The notes under the pieces are model-generated. The model made no database searches, was not told the origin of the DNA, and was given only the letters and a program-made list of their open reading frames with translations. Shown piece after piece: positions 27,401 to 33,622 of a stretch of 64,000 nucleotides of DNA. The DNA lies in contig NZ_JARBTK010000002.1 of NCBI RefSeq assembly GCF_029240215.1, forward strand, positions 372,001 through 436,000. The letters run 5' to 3'. Position 1 is the stretch's first letter. Each line of letters starts with the position of its first letter. Source of the stretch: Chryseobacterium sp. (lineage in GTDB: Bacteria; Bacteroidota; Bacteroidia; Flavobacteriales; Weeksellaceae). A program made the position numbers and the translations under genes.

Positions 27401-27521
27401 CATCACCTAAGAAATCTTCTACCGGAATTTCTTCTTGGAACTCTTTAAGAGCCAGCTTTCCGTTTAGGGAAGGGTCTTTAAGTTCGTGAATACTTCTAAA
27501 TTGTATTTTGTTTGAAGCCAT
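24477..27521 (-). CDS. actB: Alternative complex III subunit B (molybdopterin-oxidoreductase-like plus Fe-S domain)
   Basis: A 1014-residue fused subunit. Near residues 48-70 is a twin-arginine-like signal (TTRRDFLKLLGFSTAA) running into AACEAP, so it may be a Tat-exported lipoprotein. Residues about 80-740 resemble a molybdopterin oxidoreductase; in this family that domain is reported to have no cofactor. Residues about 760-1000 hold the Fe-S ligands: CTGCGACIIAC, CQHCNHAPCETVCP, CIGTRYCANNCP and CSLCIQETQ with a late CACAAAC. These would wire electrons toward the ActA hemes. Confidence 0.93.
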   Translation of the reverse strand: MASNKIQFRSIHELKDPSLNGKLALKEFQEEIPVEDFLGDAEKSDASTTRRDFLKLLGFSTAAVTLAACEAPVIKTIPYVVKPHDIIPGVPNYYASTYFDGYDFASVLVKTREGRPIKIDPNPAAGDLGKTNARAQASVLSLYDNDKVKQPKLDGKDETFDKVDDFVIKGLEEAKASGKRIVLLSHSFASPTFKKLFAEFKAKYPTAELVTYDAIPYAASLDAAQEVFGQRALPVYDLKGSELVVAFQADFLGEYNAASLETSYAAARKPGANMLRHIQVESNMSLTGANADSRYRLKPSAVNKTLVEVYNAIVGGGSSDKLANELAKELAAKGSKAVVFADGSKGAQILAHLINQKLGSVAFTGKANFLKEFDKARFQEFLGWVNGGQVGVLITNNVDPIYSHHKGQDFKKSLAKVPYVIAVADKKNEMYKAAKAVIPVANWLESWGDIEPQSGVYSLMQPTIQKIYKSRQIEESLLVWKNGKNNAANNYYDYLKASSASVLGATSFNKALYNGIVASNNATTLSYAGGNAAQAVAELGNFKASDLELVLYTKTSIGDGTQANNPWLQELPDPLTRMSWDNYLTISPKDAKDLGIENDLNARMQLDGSIVNLTVNGVTIENVPVFIQPGQADGSVGLALGYGKKDSGATADTGVNAYPLFDGSNLAVSNVKIEKTGESHEFAGIQLQNTLMGRYDIAKEVPLAEFLNVAFDDEHHGWNKPLEYHTISGALPAGKIDLWDAFDDTDGPHFNLSVDLNSCTGCGACIIACQAENNVPVVGKEEIRMSRDMYWLRIDRYYSAKEKIETKEGVERGLNVPQLYDILIEPNESPDVIFQPVMCQHCNHAPCETVCPVAATSHGKQGQNHMAYNRCIGTRYCANNCPYKVRRFNWFTYNLNDRFDFNQNNDLGRMVLNPDVVVRTRGVMEKCSLCIQETQATILNAKRENRKVTDNEFKNSCACAAACSTGAMTFGDMNDKESEVRELYSSNRRYHLLEEIGTKPNVFYHTKVRNRAEN

Positions 27522-27544
27522 TTATACTTCTGATTTTTTAGTTA

Positions 27545-28900
27545 TTAATAATGACATTTACCACACTCAAGACCTCCAATCGCATCTACAGTAATCTTAC
27601 CGCCATCTTGAGGGTATTGCTTTTTAAGCTTTTCGTGTAGATTTTTGAAGTATTCTTTATTATAACCGTTGTTCATATCAATTTCAGTCGTTCTGTGACA
27701 TTCGATACACCATCCCATAGTGAAGTCGTTTGCCATTTGTACTACATTCATTGTATCAATTTTACCGTGACAAGCTTTACAAACAACATCAATCTTGTTG
27801 TCAGGATTCTTTTTGTTGAAAGAATTGATAATCGCCTGTTCACCCGCTACTACGTGCTGAGAGTGGTTAAAGTAAACGAAATCCGGCATATTGTGAATTC
27901 TTGTCCACTCTACAGGAGTTGTTTTACCTGTGTATTGCTGTTTTGCAGGATCCCATCCTGTTGCAGCATATATTTTCTGGATTTCTCCGTCGTAGAATGC
28001 CTTGTCTTTTCCTGGCTCAATGTATTTACCATTGTATTCAGAAATTGTTCTGTGACAGTTCATACAAACGTTCATAGAAGGGATTTCAGAAACCTTACCG
28101 TATTTAGCACTTGAGTGACACAATTGACAGTCGATTTTGTTTTCTCCAGCGTGAATTTTGTGAGAGAAGTAGATAGGTTGTTCAGGTTTATATCCTTTGT
28201 AAACACCAATCCACATGATCCAGTTCCACACACCGTAAGTTGCTAAGATAGCTAAAACAGCTAGAAGACCTTTGCCGATGTAATGGTATTTTTCATAGAT
28301 TTCACTGAAAGATTTCACTCTGCTTTCGTTAAGCCCAGCTAAATCATCAGATTGCCCCAGTTTTACCAATTGTCTCAGTTTCACTAAGATCCAAACCAAT
28401 AAACCTGCAATTGCTAAAAGTGAAATGATTACGATATTCGTAGTTGTTTTATCAGCTGGTGCAGCCGCTGTAGCGTCTGTTGCTGGTGTAGCAGGGTTTG
28501 CCACCGGTTCCGGTGCAGGAGGATTAGTTGTATAAGCTAAAATATCGTCGATATCCTTATCTGCAAGATTAGGAAAGACCTGCATTTCAGTCTTGTTGTA
28601 CTTTTCAAAAACTTCATTGGCGTACTTGTCACCAGAAGCTCTGAGTGCCTTATTGTCTTTAATCCACTTATGAAGCCAAGCTGTATCTAGTCCCTGCTCA
28701 GACTTAAGTCTTTCTACCACACCTTTCAGTGCCGGTCCTACAACTTGTTTGTCTAAAGCATGACATGCTGTACAATTTGCCTTAAAAAGTTTCTCGCCAT
28801 TTTTAGGATCGCCGTCTTGCCCGTAAATTGAAGCACTTGTTGATAGCAATAAACCTATCGCAATCAGCCCTTTTTTATAATGCTTTCTCCAACTAATCAT
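27545..28900 (-). CDS. actA: Alternative complex III subunit A, multiheme cytochrome c
   Basis: A 451-residue cytochrome with six CxxCH heme sites: CTACH at residues 43-47 in an N-terminal monoheme domain, then CQLCH, CMNCH, CKACH, CIECH and CGKCH in the C-terminal pentaheme part. A Pro/Ala/Thr linker (PAPEPVANPATPATDATAA) and a helix near residue 155 (IVIISLLAIAGLLVWILV) join the two parts, with a second helix near 215. It is first in the operon. The N-terminal monoheme fusion is worth noting. Confidence 0.92.
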   Translation of the reverse strand: MISWRKHYKKGLIAIGLLLSTSASIYGQDGDPKNGEKLFKANCTACHALDKQVVGPALKGVVERLKSEQGLDTAWLHKWIKDNKALRASGDKYANEVFEKYNKTEMQVFPNLADKDIDDILAYTTNPPAPEPVANPATPATDATAAAPADKTTTNIVIISLLAIAGLLVWILVKLRQLVKLGQSDDLAGLNESRVKSFSEIYEKYHYIGKGLLAVLAILATYGVWNWIMWIGVYKGYKPEQPIYFSHKIHAGENKIDCQLCHSSAKYGKVSEIPSMNVCMNCHRTISEYNGKYIEPGKDKAFYDGEIQKIYAATGWDPAKQQYTGKTTPVEWTRIHNMPDFVYFNHSQHVVAGEQAIINSFNKKNPDNKIDVVCKACHGKIDTMNVVQMANDFTMGWCIECHRTTEIDMNNGYNKEYFKNLHEKLKKQYPQDGGKITVDAIGGLECGKCHY

Positions 28901-28946
28901 TTAAATTATCTTATGTTAGTAAATATTGAATGTGTAATCAATCCCG

Positions 28947-28954
28947 CAAAAATA
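28947..28954 (-). promoter_or_regulatory. -7 box for the act operon
   Basis: Minus strand reads TATTTTTG, matching TAnnTTTG, 46 nt before the actA start, in the divergent gap with the SPOR gene. Confidence 0.5.
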
Positions 28955-29038
28955 ATATTTTTAACAGGAATTTAACGGTATATGTAAAGGGGAAAATGTC
29001 ATTAACGTTTAATTTGTAATTATTCTAAATAACTATGG

Positions 29039-29068
29039 TTGCTGTATTTTTAAATTATCCTAAATTTG
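29039..29068 (+). promoter_or_regulatory. -33/-7 promoter for the SPOR protein gene
   Basis: Plus strand shows TTG at 29039-29041, a 19-nt spacer and TAAATTTG at 29061-29068, 15 nt before the ATG at 29084. This is a near-consensus Bacteroidota promoter. Confidence 0.65.
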
Positions 29069-29083
29069 CAGAAACAAGTTTAA

Positions 29084-29614
29084 ATGAGAAATTTCATTAA
29101 AATATTTTCGATGCTTTCTTTCTTTGGTTTTTATACTGTTGATGCCCAACAGGTTGTAAAGAGAGATACTTTGTCCGGAACAGAATTGGTGATGACGATG
29201 GACTCGCGTGTGAGTGATGCAATGACAGGTCTCGAAGAAAAATGTGCGAGAGTTGCAGTAATCAGTTCTGTTAACAATGATGATGCTCCAGCAAGACCAA
29301 CAAAGATTTTTGTGCCAAACAGAGAGCTTACGAATGCTGAAGTTTGTAGAAAAAATCCGAGAATTTTAGGATATAAAATTCAGATCACAACAGTAAAAAG
29401 TAACGATGAAGCCAATGAAATTAAGGCTTACTTCAGAAAAAGATTTCCCAATCTGAAAGTGGAGACAGACGCTTCTTTAAGACCTAATTACAAGATTCTT
29501 GCAGGTAGCTATTTTACTAAACAAAGTGCTGCTTCCGACCTTTCTAAAGTCAGAGAATATTTCAAGTCTGCCATTGCGGTACAGTACAGAATTTTCTGTG
29601 CAGAGGCAAAATAG
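29084..29614 (+). CDS. SPOR domain-containing exported protein
   Basis: A 176-residue protein with signal peptide MRNFIKIFSMLSFFGFYTVDA. The C-terminal 75 residues form a SPOR (peptidoglycan-binding) domain: GYKIQITTVKSNDEANEIKA, LKVETDASLRPNYKILAGSY and SAASDLSKVREYF. SPOR domains bind denuded glycan strands, often at the division site. The middle has two Cys (KCARVAV and VCRKNP). It is monocistronic, divergent from the act operon. Confidence 0.82.
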   Translation: MRNFIKIFSMLSFFGFYTVDAQQVVKRDTLSGTELVMTMDSRVSDAMTGLEEKCARVAVISSVNNDDAPARPTKIFVPNRELTNAEVCRKNPRILGYKIQITTVKSNDEANEIKAYFRKRFPNLKVETDASLRPNYKILAGSYFTKQSAASDLSKVREYFKSAIAVQYRIFCAEAK

Positions 29615-29629
29615 ATTTAAAAAAATAAG

Positions 29630-29663
29630 AAAGGGCTGAAAATTTATTTTTTCAGCCTTTTTT
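29630..29663. terminator. Bidirectional terminator after the SPOR gene
   Basis: A stem AAAGGGCTGAAAA with TTTTCAGCCTTT (one bulged G), followed by TTTTT on the plus strand. It ends at the stop codon of the convergent membrane protein gene. Confidence 0.75.
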
Positions 29664-30936
29664 ATCTGTAATAAAGATTTAAAAATTCAAAAAAGTCAAT
29701 CATTCTATGATAATTGTTGAGCAGTAAATAAACTATCAGAATGCCTGTTGTTGTCGTAAGAAAAGAAAGGGTTTTCGGCGAATTGCTGTATGCGAAAAAT
29801 AACCAACCCAAAAGTAAAGGATAGATGAAAACGTAGTGTCCACCGTAGATATATGAGGTATGCAATCCAAATCTGAAGATGCAGTGAATTGTAATGTCTA
29901 CTAAAAATGAAAGCATAAGAATCTGAACCAGTTTGTTTTTGAAATTTTTAAAATAACTCCACAAAACAACTCCTAAAATCAGTCCTATGAAAACGTATGC
30001 GAATACGGTAGAGTAGGTCTCCATGAAGATGGCTTCATAGTAAAAACCTTTCATATTGTGTTTTTCACGGATAAAAAAACTTGGAAAAAGTATATTTCCA
30101 CCAAAAAAGTAGGAGTAAACCATATCCCAAATTGGAGTTGATTTCACGTTTGAAAACTTTTCGTATTGTTCGCCGGATTTTGAAAGAATGTTTTGGTATT
30201 TAAAATCAATTCTATTTAAATATAAGAGAACAAAAACTCCGATAGAAATGATCACTCTGATAGCTGCATTTCCAAATTTTTTCCAGCTTTTAAATAATCC
30301 TTTTTCGAAAGCAACCGGAATGAAAATTTTTACAATATTTGTCACGGTCAATCCACCAATGGTAACGCCAGCAAGAACCAATGCAGAACCTGCGATTTTC
30401 CCATCTTTTTGAAATTTTATTGCTGTGTAATAATTAAATAAAATTAAAAGAAATAAAGTGTAGGTATATGTTTCAGGAGTAAAGGAAAGTAAAATATTCG
30501 TTGAAAATAAACTGAAAAAGAAAACAATGAGGAGACTTAAGATTAAAGGAAGTCTGATGATGTTTTTCAAATATTTATACACCTGAACCAGACTTAAACT
30601 AATGATGAAATTGCTCAACCAAGCTAAAATCAATCTAAAATTGACATTCATTTTTCCGTCTGTAAAAAGTAAAATAGAATCCCGCATCCAGTTGAAAAAG
30701 TAATAGGAGAGTGGATGTCTTTCAAAGCTTCCCCCTGTCATCACGATTGCTTTGTTATCGAAACTGAAATATGCATCCCACGGAATTCTGCTGTCGAAAA
30801 TGATCCTGTAATTGAGCGCAATATAAGATCCTAAAATTCCGTAAACTGTAAGGAAAAAGATGAAAATTCCTAACTCTGCAAAAGATGAAGGAAAAACAAT
30901 CTTGAAAAAATGAATAAATTTTGATTTTATAGACAC
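29662..30936 (-). CDS. Polytopic inner-membrane protein (DUF6080-like)
   Basis: About 424 residues with around ten hydrophobic helices. A periplasmic loop RIIFDSRIPWDAYFSFDNKA and GGSFERHPLSYYFFNWMRDS follows the first helix, an arrangement like GT-C-type glycosyltransferase or mannosyltransferase membrane proteins. I believe Bacteroidota relatives carry the label DUF6080. The open frame extends to a GTG at 30972, but that codon lies in the terminator hairpin of the upstream gene and ahead of a -7 box; GTG at 30936 is therefore more likely. Enzyme activity is not shown. Confidence 0.6.
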   Translation of the reverse strand: MSIKSKFIHFFKIVFPSSFAELGIFIFFLTVYGILGSYIALNYRIIFDSRIPWDAYFSFDNKAIVMTGGSFERHPLSYYFFNWMRDSILLFTDGKMNVNFRLILAWLSNFIISLSLVQVYKYLKNIIRLPLILSLLIVFFFSLFSTNILLSFTPETYTYTLFLLILFNYYTAIKFQKDGKIAGSALVLAGVTIGGLTVTNIVKIFIPVAFEKGLFKSWKKFGNAAIRVIISIGVFVLLYLNRIDFKYQNILSKSGEQYEKFSNVKSTPIWDMVYSYFFGGNILFPSFFIREKHNMKGFYYEAIFMETYSTVFAYVFIGLILGVVLWSYFKNFKNKLVQILMLSFLVDITIHCIFRFGLHTSYIYGGHYVFIYPLLLGWLFFAYSNSPKTLSFLTTTTGILIVYLLLNNYHRMIDFFEFLNLYYR

Positions 30937-30951
30937 CGATTTAAATTTCTG

Positions 30952-30959
30952 CAAAAATA
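30952..30959 (-). promoter_or_regulatory. -7 box for the membrane protein gene
   Basis: Minus strand reads TATTTTTG, 15 nt before the GTG at 30936. It is inside the longest open frame, so it also argues for the shorter protein. Confidence 0.45.
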
Positions 30960-30962
30960 ATA

Positions 30963-30990
30963 AAAAACTCACCGGTGAGGGTGAGTTTTT
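30963..30990 (-). terminator. Terminator of the T9SS cargo gene
   Basis: An 11-bp perfect stem (AAAAACTCACC with GGTGAGTTTTT) is followed by T-rich sequence on the minus strand. An overlapping palindrome CTCACCGGTGAG allows an alternative fold. Confidence 0.75.
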
Positions 30991-31012
30991 ATATATTGAT
31001 AAAATAATTGAA

Positions 31013-31942
31013 TTAATCTTTAATTACTTTTTCAGTTTTAGTGCTTCCGTCAGCAAATTCAACTTTTAACAAATAAGTTCCTTTTGTAAAAGAATTGATA
31101 TTTACTTTCTCAGAATTTGATTGTAACAATACTTTTCCAGAAAGATCAAATACTGTAGAAGATTTTATCTTTTTGTCAGTTTTGATGTTAATTTCTCCTT
31201 TTGTTGGGTTAGGATAGATACTTGTTTGAGATTTTGAAACTTCGTCTGTAGATAGAACAGTTCCGGTTGTTGTGATTTTTACATCATCAACCATAAACAT
31301 ATAGGTATCTTCTGATACACATTGGATACCTACACGTATAGGTTGTCCATTATAAGTTGAAGCTAAAGTATAACTTACTTGAACCCAATTTGGATAAGGT
31401 GCCGTTAATGAAGCAGTTCCCGAAATTATTGTGAAGTTAGCTGAAGTTGTTGGTGTTCCTGTGCCAGTGTATATTCCAACTTTGTATTTTTCTAAACCAT
31501 ATGAACTTGATAAAGACTTAACCCAAAATGTTAATACATTATTAGTGGACCCTAAAGTTACAACAGGAGAAACCAACCAATCATTGTTTGCTGTAGCACC
31601 TCCAGGTAATGTAGATGGAACACCCGCCCAACAAGCTGCATATTTCTGTCCACTGTGAGGATCAAAATTTCGAAGATCTGGAGCTACTGTATTATTTGTT
31701 ACCATCGCTGTTGTAGGATTGAAGATTTGGAAAGCCATTGGGGCTCCAGCATTATCCCAGTCCGGATTGTCTGAACCGCCTGTATAAGTATTCAAAGCAT
31801 CTAAATCCAGTGTTTGCCAATTTCCGAAACCTGTAATCACGAAATCTGTATATGAGTCAAAATTTTCGTCTAATAAAGTTGTCTGTGAGTGAGCAAAAGA
31901 TCCTGCAAACAATAAACTCAAAGAAAGTAGTATTTTTTTCAT
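31013..31942 (-). CDS. Secreted choice-of-anchor/cleaved-adhesin domain protein with T9SS type A sorting domain
   Basis: A 309-residue secreted protein. A signal peptide MKKILLSLSLLFAGSFAHS is followed by a beta-rich domain of about 200 residues of the cleaved-adhesin/choice-of-anchor J type (LLDENFDSYTDF, NNDWLVSPVVTLGSTNNVLT, MFMVDDVKIT). The last 70 residues form a type A sorting domain for the type IX secretion system: SIYPNPTKGEINIK, VFDLSGKVLL and KGTYLLKVEFADG. It is probably placed on, or released from, the cell surface. Ligand unknown. Single gene with its own terminator. Confidence 0.85.
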   Translation of the reverse strand: MKKILLSLSLLFAGSFAHSQTTLLDENFDSYTDFVITGFGNWQTLDLDALNTYTGGSDNPDWDNAGAPMAFQIFNPTTAMVTNNTVAPDLRNFDPHSGQKYAACWAGVPSTLPGGATANNDWLVSPVVTLGSTNNVLTFWVKSLSSSYGLEKYKVGIYTGTGTPTTSANFTIISGTASLTAPYPNWVQVSYTLASTYNGQPIRVGIQCVSEDTYMFMVDDVKITTTGTVLSTDEVSKSQTSIYPNPTKGEINIKTDKKIKSSTVFDLSGKVLLQSNSEKVNINSFTKGTYLLKVEFADGSTKTEKVIKD

Positions 31943-32005
31943 AAAAATTTTTTTATAAAATTAGTAAAAAAAAGATAAATCCATTAATTTTAATTGTTAA
32001 ATTTT

Positions 32006-33547
32006 CTAAGAACTACAAGAAAGCATAGAACACCCACTAATATCATCATAATTTGAGGGTCTTTTCACCGAAAATTCCGGAAAAAATTCTTCATAAGGAT
32101 TTTCTAAAGCTTTAGTTAATTTTTCAAACATTTCGGTTTTTCCTTCGTTGATTTCTTCAATGCATTCAAAAAGAAGATAGTTTCTCAAAAGAAATTTCGG
32201 GTTTGTTTTTTTCATTGAATCTAAAGACTCGGTTCTGGAAATTTCGTTTTTCTCTAATCGAACTTTATATATTTGAAGAAAATTTTCTAGTTTTTTTAAT
32301 TTAACCTCATCTAAAATCGTGTACGAAATTTTCTGAAAATCTGTCTTAAGATCAGTAATGGAATCTGTTTTTTCCAATAAATTAAAAAACAATGTATAAT
32401 CAAGTTGAAGTTCCTGCATCAGACCCTGCCAATTGGTGAAAAATTCTTCATCAGTTTCTAATAACTGATCGAAACCAAATTTTTTGCAAAGCATCTTATC
32501 ATGTGCTTCCCAAAAATAAGTTCCATAAGAATTTAAAGTCTCTTCCAAAAAGTTTTCCTCCTTAATTAAAGAAAATAGTGCATTGGCAAGTTGCCACAAA
32601 TTCCATTGAGAAATTTGACCTTGTTTACCAAAAGCATACCTTCTTCCGGGAAGATCAGTAGTGTTTGGAGTGAAATTTAAATCATATTCATCCATCATTG
32701 AAAAAGGACCATAATCAATTGTCAATCCCAAAATCGACATATTATCAGTGTTCATGACGCCATGTACAAAACCAACTCTGAACCATTCGACCATTAAATC
32801 TGCTGTTTTTGTGCAAACTGATTGGAAAAAGTCTTTATATTTTTGTTCTCCTTCTGAAGTAATTTCAGGAAAATAGTTTTCAATAGTAAAATCTGTAAGC
32901 TTTTGTAAAGTGTCAATTTCTTTTTGCGCAGACATCAGTTCAAAATGCCCAAAGCGTAAAAAGCTTTCTGCGGTTCTTACTACAACGGCTCCATTTTCTT
33001 CCTGCGGATTTCCGCTATACATCATATCACGAACTACATTTTCTCCCGTAAAGCTTAAACTTAAACCTCGAGTTGTTGGAACTCCCAGATGATACATCGC
33101 TTCACTCATCAGATATTCTCTGACAGATGATCTTAGAACAGCTCGTCCATCTGCATGTCTGGAATATGGGGTCGAACCTGCGCCTTTCCATTGAAGTTCT
33201 GTTTTCTGTCCTTTTTTATTTTCTATTTCTCCGGCAAGAATGGCCCTTCCGTCACCTAGTTGTCCTGCCCAGTTTCCAAACTGATGACCCGCATAAGCAG
33301 TTGCGTACGTTTTGATGTTTTCCGGTAAATTGTTTCCGACAAGAAAATCAAGATCATGATCATCAAGTTTTCCAAGTCCTATTTCTTCGGAAAGTTTTTC
33401 ATTAAAAACAATCAATTTTGGTTCATCAAACCCTACTGGATCAACGGTTGAAAACAATACTTTCGGGGTGTTTCTCTGAATGGGATTTTTAGAAAAATCT
33501 CCGGGAAAAGTTTCGATGAAAGGTTGTTTGATATTCTTAAGATTCAT
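32006..33547 (-). CDS. selO: Protein adenylyltransferase SelO (YdiU family)
   Basis: A 513-residue pseudokinase-fold enzyme that transfers AMP from ATP to protein Ser, Thr or Tyr. Family segments include AYAGHQFGNWAGQLGDGRA near residue 83, ELQWKGAGSTPYSRHADGRA near 118, and FVHGVMNTDNMSILGLTIDY near 265. The protein ends MLSCSS: the Cys third from the end matches the selenocysteine position of animal SelO. A -7 box ends 4 nt before the ATG. It is a single gene, and its targets here are unknown. Confidence 0.92.
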   Translation of the reverse strand: MNLKNIKQPFIETFPGDFSKNPIQRNTPKVLFSTVDPVGFDEPKLIVFNEKLSEEIGLGKLDDHDLDFLVGNNLPENIKTYATAYAGHQFGNWAGQLGDGRAILAGEIENKKGQKTELQWKGAGSTPYSRHADGRAVLRSSVREYLMSEAMYHLGVPTTRGLSLSFTGENVVRDMMYSGNPQEENGAVVVRTAESFLRFGHFELMSAQKEIDTLQKLTDFTIENYFPEITSEGEQKYKDFFQSVCTKTADLMVEWFRVGFVHGVMNTDNMSILGLTIDYGPFSMMDEYDLNFTPNTTDLPGRRYAFGKQGQISQWNLWQLANALFSLIKEENFLEETLNSYGTYFWEAHDKMLCKKFGFDQLLETDEEFFTNWQGLMQELQLDYTLFFNLLEKTDSITDLKTDFQKISYTILDEVKLKKLENFLQIYKVRLEKNEISRTESLDSMKKTNPKFLLRNYLLFECIEEINEGKTEMFEKLTKALENPYEEFFPEFSVKRPSNYDDISGCSMLSCSS

Positions 33548-33551
33548 ACAT

Positions 33552-33559
33552 CAAATATA
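33552..33559 (-). promoter_or_regulatory. -7 box for selO
   Basis: Minus strand reads TATATTTG, ending 4 nt (atgt) before the ATG at 33547. This gives a leaderless or near-leaderless transcript if it is used. Confidence 0.55.
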
Positions 33560-33577
33560 TTAAAACAGAGACAAAAA

Positions 33578-33604
33578 AAGACCTTCCAATGATTGAAAGG
33601 TCTT
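33578..33604 (-). terminator. Terminator of the ricT-gldH-pbp1A operon
   Basis: An 8-bp perfect stem (AAGACCTT with AAGGTCTT) extended by weaker pairs, followed on the minus strand by a run of seven T. Confidence 0.75.
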
Positions 33605-33622
33605 ATGGTAATTATTAAAAAT

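Noticed and set aside
27695-28114. Plus-strand frame of 139 codons opposite actA
   Set aside because: It lies wholly antisense to the heme-binding part of actA; the Cys/His pattern is the mirror of CxxCH codons and no promoter is present.
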